A stretch of DNA of 64,000 bases from G965220075 sp965220075. Its GTDB lineage: Bacteria > Chloroflexota > UBA11872. Each line of letters opens with the position of its first letter. Within the stretch, counting starts at the first letter, position 1. The stretch is from the NCBI GenBank assembly GCA_965220075.1, contig OZ244806.1, positions 1,550,001-1,614,000 on the forward strand, read 5' to 3'. The translations under genes and the position numbers were made by a program. The notes beneath the pieces are model-generated. The model was not told the DNA's origin. It was given only the letters and a program-made list of their open reading frames with translations, and did not search any database. Shown here one piece after another: positions 35,133 to 44,635 of the stretch.

Positions 35133-36022
35133 CCTCCAAGTCTCACGATGAGATACGCGACGGTCTGCAGGGACCCTGCCTCTCGCTTCCCACGATCTTC
35201 ACGCGCGATGGCGAGATCGACTTTGACGGCATCCGCAACATCATCGACGTGGCCGTCGCAGGCGGCGGTCAGATCGTCATGCTCACCTGGGGTGACAGCC
35301 TGATCTCGCTCCTCACGGACGACGAGCTTGTCGACCTCCACCGGGTGGTAATCGATCACGTGGGCAATCGGGCGGTCACCCTGGCCTGCGACAACATGTG
35401 GGGCCTGCCCAAGGCAATCGAGTTCGGCCGCTTCGTGAACGAGCTTGGGTTCGACCTCTACATGGTGCGTCCAGCCGACTGGGCGCGCGGAACGCCGGAA
35501 TCGCTGGCCGACTTCTACCGGGCCGTAGCGCGTGAGATGCGCGTCATGTTTGTTGGCGACGTGCCCATTCGCGCCTGCGAGCTGGTCGAGGACGAGCCCA
35601 ACATCCTGGCGTTCAAGGAGGATCTCGCGCTCGACTATGCGCACGAGGTGCTCATGCGCTGGGGTGACCGCTGGCCCATGATTGGCGGCGGGCCGGCTCA
35701 GCCGCATCACCTGCTTTGGCCGCACGGCGCCCGCGCGTGGCTGGACATATTCGTCCGCTGGCGCCCCGATATCGCGGTCAGCTATTGGCGCGCCCAGGAG
35801 GCCGGCGATCCACGGGCTGCCTGGGACATCATCATGACCTACGAGCGCCCGCTGTGGGAGTTCTCGAAGCGTGCCCGCTACGGAATCGACGGCGTGGTCG
35901 CTCACGCGCTGCTGGAGGTGGCCGGAGTGGCGCCGCGCTGGCGCCGGTCTCCCGCGCCCAATCCCACCGACGCTGAGCTGGATGAGTTGCGCGAGTGCCT
36001 GCGTGGCATTGGCCTGCTCTAG
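35129..36022 (+). CDS. DapA-like family protein, paralog C (second of three tandem)
   Basis: The 297-residue protein has K163 as the Schiff-base lysine, LTWGDS, CDNMWGL and VRPADWARGTP. It shares GDVPIRACEL and DRWPMIGGGPAQPHH with its neighbours; the other members read GGGMKRHH at the last segment, so the active-site roof differs here. ATG 35129 overlaps the previous stop. The following paralog begins 16 bases after its stop. Confidence 0.87.
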   Translation: MTSKSHDEIRDGLQGPCLSLPTIFTRDGEIDFDGIRNIIDVAVAGGGQIVMLTWGDSLISLLTDDELVDLHRVVIDHVGNRAVTLACDNMWGLPKAIEFGRFVNELGFDLYMVRPADWARGTPESLADFYRAVAREMRVMFVGDVPIRACELVEDEPNILAFKEDLALDYAHEVLMRWGDRWPMIGGGPAQPHHLLWPHGARAWLDIFVRWRPDIAVSYWRAQEAGDPRAAWDIIMTYERPLWEFSKRARYGIDGVVAHALLEVAGVAPRWRRSPAPNPTDAELDELRECLRGIGLL

Positions 36023-36038
36023 CAACGGGAGTCCAAGA

Positions 36039-36926
36039 ATGCGCGATCAATCCGAGATCCGCTCCCTGCTGGATGGCCCCTGCAACTCGCTGCCGACGAT
36101 CTTCACCAGGGACGGTGAGATCGATTTCAACGGCATGCGGGCGGTGATCGACAAGTCGATCGAGGGCGGCTGCCAGATCATCATGCTCACCTGGGGCGAC
36201 AGCTTGATCTCACTGCTCACCGACGACGAGGTGGCCGAGGTTCACCGCGTCGTCATCGACCACGTGGGTGATCGAGCGCTAACCATCGCCTGCGACAACA
36301 TGTGGGGGCTGAACAAGTGCGTCGAGTTCGCGCGTTACGTGCGCGCGCTCGACTTCGACCTTTACATGGTCCGTCCGGCGGAGTGGGCCCGCGGAACAGC
36401 GGATTCACTGGCTGACTTCTATCGCGCGGTTGGGCGCGAGATGCCCGTCATGTTCGTGGGCAATGTCCCCATCGAAACCTGTGAGCTACTTGCCGATGAT
36501 CCCAACATGCGCGCTTTCAAGGAGGATCTCGCGCTCGAGTATGCGCACGAGGTGCTCATGCGCTGGGGCGACCGCTGGCCGATGGTGGGCGGCGGCGGGA
36601 TCAAGCGCCACTACGTGCTTTGGCCGCACGGCAACTGCAATGCCTGGCTGGATATCTTCACTTATTGCGATCTGCCCCCCGCGCGGCTGTACTGGGACGC
36701 GCTGAAGCGCGGCGATGCGCAAGAAGCGTGGCGCATCGCCATGCAGTACGAGCACCCCTTGTGGGCGCACTTCCGCGACTGCCGGGTGGGCGGCGACGGG
36801 TTCGTGCACACTGTCATCGAAGCCTGCGGCGTGGCCTCGCGCTGGCGGCGCTCGCCGGCCGACAACGCAACGGACGAAGAGCTGGAGCAGGTGCGCGACA
36901 TCCTGCGCGGTCTCGAGCTTCTCTAG
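36039..36926 (+). CDS. DapA-like family protein, paralog D (third of three tandem)
   Basis: The 295-residue protein has its Schiff-base lysine at K161 (RAFKEDLA), LTWGDS, CDNMWGLNKC, VRPAEWARGT and GGGGIKRHY. ATG 36039 has GGGAG seven bases upstream. It is closest to paralog B by shared NMWGLNKCVEFAR. Its TAG shares bases with the stop of the convergent MFS gene: CTAG at 36923-36926 is the stop on both strands. Confidence 0.87.
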   Translation: MRDQSEIRSLLDGPCNSLPTIFTRDGEIDFNGMRAVIDKSIEGGCQIIMLTWGDSLISLLTDDEVAEVHRVVIDHVGDRALTIACDNMWGLNKCVEFARYVRALDFDLYMVRPAEWARGTADSLADFYRAVGREMPVMFVGNVPIETCELLADDPNMRAFKEDLALEYAHEVLMRWGDRWPMVGGGGIKRHYVLWPHGNCNAWLDIFTYCDLPPARLYWDALKRGDAQEAWRIAMQYEHPLWAHFRDCRVGGDGFVHTVIEACGVASRWRRSPADNATDEELEQVRDILRGLELL

Positions 36927-38398
36927 GCCCGTCTGGCCCGAGCAAAGTGAGCGAAACCGATGGCCGCGGCGAGAGCCAGCAGCGCGGCCGCCACTAGATA
37001 GGCGCTGTGCGCACCGGCCACGAAGGCCTCGGCTACCTCCGGCGCGGCCGCGTCCGCACTGGCGCCCAACACCGGCTCGACTCCTGAAGAACGCATGGTA
37101 GCGGCCACTATGGCGGTCGCCACCGCCACTCCGGCCACGTTCAGGACGTGGCTCACGGTGGCCAAAAAAGCCACGGTTGAGCTGTAGGCCGAGCGGGAGA
37201 CGGTTCCCAGGATCACGCTTGAGGCTGGTGCATTGAACATGCCCATGCCGGTCGTGATAAGCACGAGGGCCAGCACGAACAGGGGAATCGGAACCTCCAA
37301 GGGAAAAGCGGCCAGCGCGAGCGCTCCGCCGGCGGCCACGAGCGGCGCGGCGATCATGAATCGCCCAGCGCCGAAGCGATCCGAGAAGCGGCCCGCCTGA
37401 CTCGCGGCCACGCCGTACATCAGATGCGACGGCGCCGCAATCAAGCCATAGGCCGCCGGCGAATAGCCGAGAGCGCCCTGCACGAAGAACGGGACCAGAA
37501 AGAAAGGCCCCGCAACCGCGGCCGCCAGCACGGCCTGCGCGCCCAGCGCCGTAGCGAAGGTGCGGTTTCGGAAGTGACGTAGATCGAAGAGCGGGCGCTC
37601 GGTACGGAGCTCCCACCATACGAAGACAGCCAGCAGCATTACGCCGCCGGCGCCCAGCGCCCAGATCGACGGTGACTCCCAGCCGGCGTTGTGCGCGCGC
37701 GTCAATGCCAGGAGCAGTGCCGCCACCGCGCTTCCAATCAGGAGAGCGCCCAGCCAATCAAGTTGCGCCGCACGGGGCGCGCCTTCTGCAGGGCGTTTGA
37801 CATCTTCCTGCAGGCCGAAGCGGCCCATCAACACTGCCGCCGCCGCCGGCGCCGCCATAGCCAGAAACACGCCCCGCCACCCGATAGCGTCGACGATCAA
37901 ACCGCCCGCTATGGGCACGACGACCGCGCTCACGCCGACCATGACCGAGATCAACCCGATGGCTTTGCCGCGCTCGCGGGGCGGAAACATGGAAACGAAG
38001 ATCGCCACCGCGTTCACGTCTGCCATCGCCAGGGCCAGCCCCTGTGCCAGCCGCGCCGCGATCAGCACCTCGAACGACGGCGCCAGCCCCGCCATCAGCG
38101 TGCCGGCCAGGAGCACTATCAGCCCACCCAGGTACATCGGCTTGCGGCCCCAGAGATCGGCGAGATAGCCGCACGGCATCAACGCCACCGCCGTGATCAG
38201 GGGCACCGCCACTGTCACCCACTGCGCGATCGTGAGATCTATCTGAAAGTCGCCGGCGATGGCAGGCAGCGCCACGCTCACTGATATGAAGATGCCCACC
38301 GTGGCGAATATCCCCAGAGATAGCGCCGCCAGGCCGTACCGACGCGACCCGGTGGGTGCTAGAGGACTTGGGGATTTCGAGTGGGCTGTTCCGGCCAC
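36923..38398 (-). CDS. MFS transporter, DHA2-type (14 helices)
   Basis: The 491-residue protein has about 14 hydrophobic helices. Motif A-like GYLADLWGRKPMYLGG follows helix 2, and a motif C-like GPFFLVPFF region lies in the middle. This is the length and layout of DHA2 drug or metabolite exporters. The start is GTG 38398; the first 20 residues are cytoplasmic and poorly constrained. It is a paralog of the next gene, same strand, 121 bases apart. Substrate unknown. Confidence 0.87.
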   Translation of the reverse strand: MAGTAHSKSPSPLAPTGSRRYGLAALSLGIFATVGIFISVSVALPAIAGDFQIDLTIAQWVTVAVPLITAVALMPCGYLADLWGRKPMYLGGLIVLLAGTLMAGLAPSFEVLIAARLAQGLALAMADVNAVAIFVSMFPPRERGKAIGLISVMVGVSAVVVPIAGGLIVDAIGWRGVFLAMAAPAAAAVLMGRFGLQEDVKRPAEGAPRAAQLDWLGALLIGSAVAALLLALTRAHNAGWESPSIWALGAGGVMLLAVFVWWELRTERPLFDLRHFRNRTFATALGAQAVLAAAVAGPFFLVPFFVQGALGYSPAAYGLIAAPSHLMYGVAASQAGRFSDRFGAGRFMIAAPLVAAGGALALAAFPLEVPIPLFVLALVLITTGMGMFNAPASSVILGTVSRSAYSSTVAFLATVSHVLNVAGVAVATAIVAATMRSSGVEPVLGASADAAAPEVAEAFVAGAHSAYLVAAALLALAAAIGFAHFARARRA

Positions 38399-38519
38399 GC
38401 GTCTCGACAGGCGGTCTCCGGCTCTCAGCCTAATCGACGGCGCCGCGTTTCAGGCTCGAAAGTCCGCCGCGGCTGCCTTGCCATTCCGGCGCGCGACTCG
38501 ATCTAACCGCCAGCGGCGA

Positions 38520-40031
38520 CTATGTATCTTGCGGCGTCGCCGAGCGAAAAGCGATCGCGGCGACAATTCCCAGCACGGCCGCGCCGGAGAGGGTCAGAAA
38601 GGCAATGCGAGCGCCGGTCATGAAGGCCTCCGCCGCCCCCACGGCCATCGCCGGGTCCGCGCGCGTTCCCAGCAGCGGATCGCCTCCCTGCGAGTGCGTG
38701 ATGGACGCCACGACTGCGGTGGATAGCGCGATGCCGGCCACTATGGCTACGTGATTCACCAGTGTCGAGAACGCCAGGGTCGCGCCGTAATTCGAAGCTC
38801 GCACGGCGCCCATGATCGCGCTCGTGGTGGGCGCCCAGTAGGCGCCCATTCCCAGGTTCTGCAAAGCCAGCACCAATGCGATCGCCGCCAGCGGTGCGTC
38901 GATGGGCAACCCGGCCAGCGCCACGATCGTGAGGCCCGCCGCGACTGGTCCGAACACCAGGAACTTGCGGACGCCGAGTCGGTCGGAAAGGCGGCCCGCC
39001 TGGCTTGCGGTGATCGCATAGATCACAAAGCCCGGTGCCATCATCAAAGCGAAGGCCGTGGCCGAGTGACCTTGCACGCCTTGCACGAAGAACGGCAGCA
39101 GGAAGTTCGCGCCCGCTACTCCTACCAACGTGAAGGCGCGTCCCGTTATGCCCAACGTCAGCGCCCGGCGTTTGAGCAGCCGCACGTCAAAAAGTGGGTT
39201 CGCAACACGCTGTTCCCACCATCCGAAGAACCCCAGGCACGCTGCGCCCAGAATTCCCGGCCACAGCACCGCGGGCGATGCCCAGCCGTGGTCAGGCCCC
39301 ATCGTCAGCGCGATCACGATGCTTACCACACCCACCGCAATCGCCAGAGCGCCCACTATGTCGAATCGCGTCCCGGATTGACGCTCTTCGGTGCCGCGCA
39401 TACGCGTTTCATCGAGCACGGCCCACGCCAGCAGAGTGCCGCTGACGGCCGTGATAGCCATTGTGAGGAACACCCAGCGCCAGCCGACATAGTCAACCAG
39501 CACGCCCGCGGCGGCCGGGGCCGCTACCGCGCTCATGCCGACAGTTGCGGACGCGAAACCGAGCGCCCTACCGCGCTCAGCCGGTGGGAACACCGACACC
39601 AGAATCGCTATCCCGTTCACCCCCACGGCCGCCATGCTGGCGCCCTGGAGCAGACGCGCTAGAACCAGCACGAACGTCGACGGCGCGAAGCCGGCGAGCA
39701 GCGTCCCCGCGCTGCACAGCGTCATCCCAATGAGATAAACCCGCCTGCGCCCTCCAACGTCCGCCGCGAAGCCCGCCGGCAAAAGCAATACCGCGGTCAT
39801 CAGAGGCACTCCCACCGCGATCCACTGGACCACCGTGAGCGGCATGTCGAGGTCCGCGGCCAGGGCGGGCAGCGCCACGTTGGGACCGGCGCTCACCGCG
39901 ATTGAGAGGAACATGCCCACCGAGATCGCGCCCAGCACGCGCCAGCGGTGGCCATCGACGGCTGCGCGCTCGGACTCCGCCGCCACACGGCGGCGCCAGA
40001 CCTGGCGCCGCACGCGCGCGATCGCGTCCAT
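38520..40031 (-). CDS. MFS transporter, DHA2-type, second paralog
   Basis: The protein has about 503 residues and 14 helices. Motif A is GFAADVGGRRRVYLIG, followed by LARLLQGASMAAVGVNGIAI. Shared segments with the downstream paralog (PLFDVRLLKRR versus PLFDLRHFRNR) show duplication. ATG 40031 is preferred, although ATG 40082 is in frame. With the downstream gene it forms a pair of exporters next to the catabolic genes, but no regulator of the TetR or MarR type adjoins them. Confidence 0.87.
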   Translation of the reverse strand: MDAIARVRRQVWRRRVAAESERAAVDGHRWRVLGAISVGMFLSIAVSAGPNVALPALAADLDMPLTVVQWIAVGVPLMTAVLLLPAGFAADVGGRRRVYLIGMTLCSAGTLLAGFAPSTFVLVLARLLQGASMAAVGVNGIAILVSVFPPAERGRALGFASATVGMSAVAAPAAAGVLVDYVGWRWVFLTMAITAVSGTLLAWAVLDETRMRGTEERQSGTRFDIVGALAIAVGVVSIVIALTMGPDHGWASPAVLWPGILGAACLGFFGWWEQRVANPLFDVRLLKRRALTLGITGRAFTLVGVAGANFLLPFFVQGVQGHSATAFALMMAPGFVIYAITASQAGRLSDRLGVRKFLVFGPVAAGLTIVALAGLPIDAPLAAIALVLALQNLGMGAYWAPTTSAIMGAVRASNYGATLAFSTLVNHVAIVAGIALSTAVVASITHSQGGDPLLGTRADPAMAVGAAEAFMTGARIAFLTLSGAAVLGIVAAIAFRSATPQDT

Positions 40032-40292
40032 GGCGGGTGAGCGTAGCCCGCCTGCGCGGTGAGTCCAACGTTGAAAGAGCATCGGCGCTTGCGTGAGAGC
40101 GCCTCGACCCGTGCGCGTCGAGAGTTCCGCGCAGGACTGGTTTCATGAAGGCTCGTACGGCGCGTAGCTTGCTTCGTCCCGGCGATAGGTCGCCCGTCAC
40201 GCGCCTATCGGCCCGACCTTGCCGATCCGACGCTGGACCTGCGTATGCTGGCCCCTGGGATTTGACCTACCACGCCAGGCTGAGGTGTTGAA

Positions 40293-42071
40293 ATGGCGCC
40301 GGATTACATCTCCGACCGCGGTTTTCAGGCCAAGCCGATTTATCTAGCCGATCTGGATCGCTGCGCGCCGGCCGACGCCTGGTCCAGTGAGGCGGCGCCA
40401 GGCCGCTGGCGCCGCCTGCCCTACGAGACTGCGGACTTCAAGGGCGCCATGATGACGGCCGGTCCGGAGACGCGCGCGCCCCGCCTCACCTATCCGTTGC
40501 GCGCCGAGGGCTGGCACGCCATTTCAATCGGCATACACGCCACCGGCCACGGCGAGGGCGAGGATGGAGAGCTGCTCGTGCGGCTCAGCGGCGACGAAAC
40601 CTTCTCCATCCTGACGTGGGGGCCGTCCCACCTGGACGGGCACACGCGCCGCAAGCAGCTCGAGGAGGTTTTCTGGAAGGTCGCCGATCTGAGCGGCCAG
40701 CAGATAGTTTTCAGCCAGCTCACGGTGCGCGTACATCCGGAAGAGGGGCCCGGCGCCTTGCGGTGCCGGCCGGCGCGCGTCGCGTACATAAAGCTCGTGC
40801 CGCTCAACCAGGCTGAGTCCCAAGAGCTTCTCAGCGAGCGCGCCGGCGGCCGGCAGCGCCGGCTTTTCGCGCATGAGGACTCGCACGGCCCGCACTACAT
40901 CTATCGTCTGACCACGGCCGAGCAAATTCGGCGCGGCATCGAGCCTTACCGCGACACCGATTTCAGCCGCATGTACTGGGAGTCGGGCGGCGGTGATCTC
41001 TTGCACTACTTCACCAACATCGGCCGCTTGCCGGACGCGCCCGGCATGCAGGACTTCGGCCGCGTCGGCGACCGCCTGATGGCCGAGAGCTGGCGCAGCT
41101 TCCGCGCGCAGGGCCTGGACCCTTTCGAGGTCGCCATCGAGCACACGCATGCGCTCGGCATGGAGTTCCACGCTTCCTACCGTCTCGCCGCCTGGACCTA
41201 CCCGCCGCCGCTCGACCACGACTACCGGGACGGTATGTTCGCTCGTCATCCGGAGCTGCACTGCCTGGATCGCGACGGACAGCCGTTGCCGCGGCTTTCG
41301 TTCGCGTTTCGTGAAACGCAGGACTACGTGCTGGCGCTGCTGCGCGAGATGTGCAGCTTCCCGATCGATGGCGTCTGCCTGCTCTTCAACCGCCGCCCGC
41401 CCTACCTTGCCTACGAGACGCCGCTCATCGACGGGTTCGAGCGGGCCCACGGTCAAGATCCGCGCATGCTCCCCGACGACGATCCTGAGTGGCTGGACTT
41501 CCGAGCGGGCGTGATGACGGACTTCATGCGCCGCGTACGCAGAGAGCTGGACGAGGTGGCCCGCCAGCAGGGACGCGCGAAGGCGTTCGATTTGTCCGCC
41601 TGCGTGCTCGGCCTGCCCACCGAGAACCGCTACTTCGGGCTGGACCTGGACCTCTGGGCGCGCGAGGGCCTTATCGACACGCTCATCCCCTATAGCGCGG
41701 CTACGCTCGCCATGCCTATCGAGACTGACACGTGGACGAGCGCGGAGGAGATCGAGCCCTTCGTGCGGGCCGTGCACGGCACGCAATGCGTCTTGGCGCC
41801 CAACGTCATGCCCCGCCACATGCCGCCCGCCGACCTTCGCCGCCTCGCTGACATGGTTTACGACGCTGGCGCCGATCATCTTTTCTTTTGGGACTGCGCC
41901 GGGCCGCACGGTCGCGCTAACTACCGCGAGATGTGGGACGCGCTCCGGCGGCTGGGCCACCGGGCCGAAATCAAAGCCTGGCGGCAGGCCGGCGAGAGCT
42001 CGCTATCGGCGACCACTCTGCCGCTCGAATCGCTGGGCGGCTGGGACATGGGAGTGATTGCTCCCGGCTAG
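40293..42071 (+). CDS. Glycoside-hydrolase-like (GHL10/DUF187-type) TIM-barrel protein
   Basis: The 592-residue protein has an N-terminal beta-rich domain (residues 1-180, with GEDGELLVRLSGDETFSILTWG) and a TIM barrel (about 200-560) carrying FEVAIEHTHALGMEFHASYRLAAW and FPIDGVCLLFNRRPPYLAYE. It also has a metal- or sugar-site candidate DHLFFWDCAGPHGR near the end. This arrangement resembles family-10-like glycosyl hydrolases of environmental bacteria whose substrates are uncharacterised. No signal peptide. It stands alone, divergent from the MFS genes. Confidence 0.6.
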   Translation: MAPDYISDRGFQAKPIYLADLDRCAPADAWSSEAAPGRWRRLPYETADFKGAMMTAGPETRAPRLTYPLRAEGWHAISIGIHATGHGEGEDGELLVRLSGDETFSILTWGPSHLDGHTRRKQLEEVFWKVADLSGQQIVFSQLTVRVHPEEGPGALRCRPARVAYIKLVPLNQAESQELLSERAGGRQRRLFAHEDSHGPHYIYRLTTAEQIRRGIEPYRDTDFSRMYWESGGGDLLHYFTNIGRLPDAPGMQDFGRVGDRLMAESWRSFRAQGLDPFEVAIEHTHALGMEFHASYRLAAWTYPPPLDHDYRDGMFARHPELHCLDRDGQPLPRLSFAFRETQDYVLALLREMCSFPIDGVCLLFNRRPPYLAYETPLIDGFERAHGQDPRMLPDDDPEWLDFRAGVMTDFMRRVRRELDEVARQQGRAKAFDLSACVLGLPTENRYFGLDLDLWAREGLIDTLIPYSAATLAMPIETDTWTSAEEIEPFVRAVHGTQCVLAPNVMPRHMPPADLRRLADMVYDAGADHLFFWDCAGPHGRANYREMWDALRRLGHRAEIKAWRQAGESSLSATTLPLESLGGWDMGVIAPG

Positions 42072-42224
42072 CTCTCGCCCAGCTCGGAATCCCGTGAAGA
42101 AGGCCTTTGGCCATCGTTGAACGCGGCTCGCGGCGGCGCTGGCAGGCGGATCTCGCCGCCGAGTCCGCTAAATGAAGCCGTCGCAGGGGAGGGGCTCGGT
42201 CGTAACCGCCGCTGACCGCCCGAC

Positions 42225-43433
42225 CTAGACCGGGCCCGAGAAGCGCGCGCCGGTAAGGACTGCGTCGGAGAGATCGATGCCTTCGATGGCCGCGCCCGTG
42301 AGGTCCGCTCCGGTCAGGTCCGCCAGGCGCAGATTCGCGTTTGTCAGATCGGCCCCGATCAGCAGGGCGTTGGTGAGGTTGGAGCGGCCCAGATCGGCAC
42401 CGTGCAGAGTGGCGAACCGCAGGTCGGCGTTGGGCAGATTGGCGAAATGGAGTATCACTCCTTCCAGGTTCGCGTGCTGCAGATTGGTGCCGCGCAGGCC
42501 GGATCCATACATATAGGATCGCGCGAGGGAGGCGTGCGCCATGTTTGCCTCGTCGAAGGTCGCCGCCAGAATGTCCGCGTTGCTGAGATCGGCGCTGCGG
42601 CCATACTGATCGTAGCCGGACAGGTTCGACTCGTTGAACCGCACAAATCGCAGCGTCGCGCCGCGCAGGTTGGCGGCGGACAGGTCGGACCATAGAACCT
42701 CGCCGCCGTGCAGATTGACCCGCTCCATGATGGCGCGCGTCAGATTCGAGCGAAACACGGCGGCCGTCACCATGTTGGCGCGTGTGAGATTCGCGTCCGT
42801 CAGGTCCGATTCGATGATTCGAGCGCGGCGCAGATTGGCGCCTTCCAGAATGGCGCCGGACATACTGGTTCGAAACAGCAGCGCGCGATCCAGCATCGCG
42901 CCCGTGAGATTGACGAAGTCCATGCGCGCGTCGGCCGCGTTGAGCCAGGGTGCGTGGACCTCGACCAGGCTGGCGTAGGTTAGATCGGCGTTTCGCACGG
43001 TGATGTTCACCATGTCCGAGCCGTCGAAAACCACGTCCCGCAGGATCGCTCCGCTGAAGTTCGCTCCGAGCAGGCTGGAGTTGGCCAGGATGGCGCCCTC
43101 CAGATTGGCTCCCGTCAGGTCGGCGAGCCAGAGGTCCGTATTGCTCAGGTCCGCGTTCGAGAGATTTGCGCCCGACAAGTCCGCGTCGCGCAGCGATACG
43201 TTGGCGAGGTTGGCGCCCTGCAGGTTCGCGCCGGGGCACTGGGTGGGTTTGTCTAGCCACTGCTGGGCGAAGTACGTGGCGAAGTGGCAGCCATTAATGG
43301 TCTTGACCGGCTGGCTCAGAATCACCGCGACGATCAGCCCCACCAGCGACGCGGCGCCCAACCCGGCCATCACGACGGCTACCCACTTGGCGTAGCGCCC
43401 CATCCAGGCCGGTATGCGTTCTGATTGATACAT
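42225..43433 (-). CDS. Membrane-anchored pentapeptide-repeat protein, long
   Basis: The 402-residue protein has one N-terminal hydrophobic segment (residues about 14-40), a short Cys-containing linker (INGCHFATYF, DKPTQCPGANL), then about 60 uninterrupted pentapeptide repeats. These follow the A(N/D)LxX rule with a central L or M/F, to the C-terminus. The predicted product is a membrane-tethered right-handed beta-helix about 15 coils long. ATG 43433 has GGAGAG very close upstream. Function is unknown; the two cysteines before the solenoid could form a disulfide if the solenoid is extracytoplasmic. Confidence 0.87.
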   Translation of the reverse strand: MYQSERIPAWMGRYAKWVAVVMAGLGAASLVGLIVAVILSQPVKTINGCHFATYFAQQWLDKPTQCPGANLQGANLANVSLRDADLSGANLSNADLSNTDLWLADLTGANLEGAILANSSLLGANFSGAILRDVVFDGSDMVNITVRNADLTYASLVEVHAPWLNAADARMDFVNLTGAMLDRALLFRTSMSGAILEGANLRRARIIESDLTDANLTRANMVTAAVFRSNLTRAIMERVNLHGGEVLWSDLSAANLRGATLRFVRFNESNLSGYDQYGRSADLSNADILAATFDEANMAHASLARSYMYGSGLRGTNLQHANLEGVILHFANLPNADLRFATLHGADLGRSNLTNALLIGADLTNANLRLADLTGADLTGAAIEGIDLSDAVLTGARFSGPV

Positions 43434-43813
43434 GACTCTCCGCGTTTGGAAATCCACCGATTGCGCGCCGCCGCTCAAGTATCGGCGCGCACACCGTCCG
43501 TCTTAGAGTGGAATCCTACCGATAGTCCTGCGACAGCCCGGCCTGCCGAGGCTTTGTGAACGACCAATACGACATTGAGAAGTCGGTTCGGAGGCACGCG
43601 CGGGTGTCGAGGTTCTCGTCGGCGGAGACCACCCGTCCCACACCAACCGTCCATGCGAGCGTACCACCAGCCATGACGCGCGCGTGGTAGCGTGGCGCCG
43701 CGAGCGGCGCTTGCGCTCGAATCGGCGGGCGAACTGTGGCACCCCTGTTCATCGTGTAGCCGGCGGTGCCACGGGTGGCCCGTGGCCGCCGCGGACCAGG
43801 AGGGAATCGCTCC
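43434..43813. other. 380-bp divergent intergenic stretch
   Basis: It lies between the pentapeptide gene (minus) and the SDR gene (plus) and should contain both promoters. The only coding-like item is the 52-codon minus-strand frame listed separately. No RNA gene or repeat is recognised. Confidence 0.4.
43516..43674 (-). pseudogene. Possible C-terminal gene remnant or small ORF
   Basis: The 52-codon frame starts at ATG 43674 and ends YRstop. It has mainly G/C third positions and a protein-like composition (AWTVGVGRVV, SMSYWSFTKPRQAG). It could be the tail of a decayed gene whose front has been lost, or a small gene. There is no clear ribosome-binding site. I do not recognise a family. Confidence 0.25.
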
Positions 43814-44575
43814 ATGCCCATCGCCAAGAACCTGGCGGGCCAGCACGCCATCGTGACCGGGGGTGCGCGCGGCATCGGCCTCGCCGCGGCGCGCCGTCTC
43901 AACGCCGCTGGCGCCCACGTCACGCTTGCAGATATGCAGGGCGAGCTTGCCGCGGAGGAGGCGCAGCGCCTGGCGCGCGAGGGGCCGGATTGCATGGGCC
44001 TCTCGGTGGACATAACCGATCCCGACTCGGTCCAAGCGCTGGTGACGGCCGTATCCCAGCACTTCGGCCGCATTGACATCCTGTTCAACAACGCGGGCAT
44101 CACGGGCGATCTGGCGCCGTGTTGGGAGCAGTCCGACGACAACTGGCGCCGCGTTCTCGCCACCAACTTGACCGGGACGTTCAATTGCTGCCGCGCGGTA
44201 GTGCCGCACATGCGCGCGCGCGGCTACGGCCGCATCGTCAACATGGCGTCGATCTCCGCCAGGGACGGCAACGCCGGCGCCAGCCCTTACTCGGCCTCCA
44301 AAGCGGGCATCCTGGGATTCACGCGTGCCATAGCCCTCGAGCTGGCGGGCAGCGGCATCCTGGTCAACGCCGTCTCGCCCGCGGTCGTCGGTACGGCGCG
44401 CAACGTGGCCAATCGCAGCGAAGCCACGGACGCGCTCATCGCCAGGATCCCGATCGGGCGCTGGGGTCAGCCGGATGAAGTGGCGGCGATGGTCGCGTTC
44501 CTTGCCTCGCCCGAGATGTCGTTCAGCACCGGCGCCAACTTCGACATCACCGGTGGGCGCGCCAACATCACGTGA
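43814..44575 (+). CDS. SDR-family oxidoreductase (FabG-like)
   Basis: The 253-residue classical short-chain dehydrogenase has TGGARGIG for NAD(P) binding, NNAG near residue 93, a Ser in SISARDG, the active-site YSASK and a C-terminal GANFDITGG. It oxidises a secondary alcohol or sugar acid, or reduces a ketone. AGGAGGGA precedes the ATG. The dpp-type operon begins 143 bases downstream on the same strand. Confidence 0.87.
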   Translation: MPIAKNLAGQHAIVTGGARGIGLAAARRLNAAGAHVTLADMQGELAAEEAQRLAREGPDCMGLSVDITDPDSVQALVTAVSQHFGRIDILFNNAGITGDLAPCWEQSDDNWRRVLATNLTGTFNCCRAVVPHMRARGYGRIVNMASISARDGNAGASPYSASKAGILGFTRAIALELAGSGILVNAVSPAVVGTARNVANRSEATDALIARIPIGRWGQPDEVAAMVAFLASPEMSFSTGANFDITGGRANIT

Positions 44576-44606
44576 TAGTCCGCCTGCCTCACGCGCGTCG
44601 CGGGCG

Positions 44607-44635
44607 TTGCCGGAAGTCAGCGCATTGAGTACGAT
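44607..44635 (+). promoter_or_regulatory. Candidate promoter of dppBCDF
   Basis: TTGCCG (4/6 match to -35) and TACGAT (4/6 match to -10) are separated by exactly 17 bases, about 84 bases upstream of the first permease start. Pattern match only. Confidence 0.35.

Noticed and set aside
42277..43395. Plus-strand frames rich in Arg/Ser opposite the long pentapeptide gene
   Set aside because: They are periodic because they mirror the pentapeptide repeats; the minus-strand product is the real protein.
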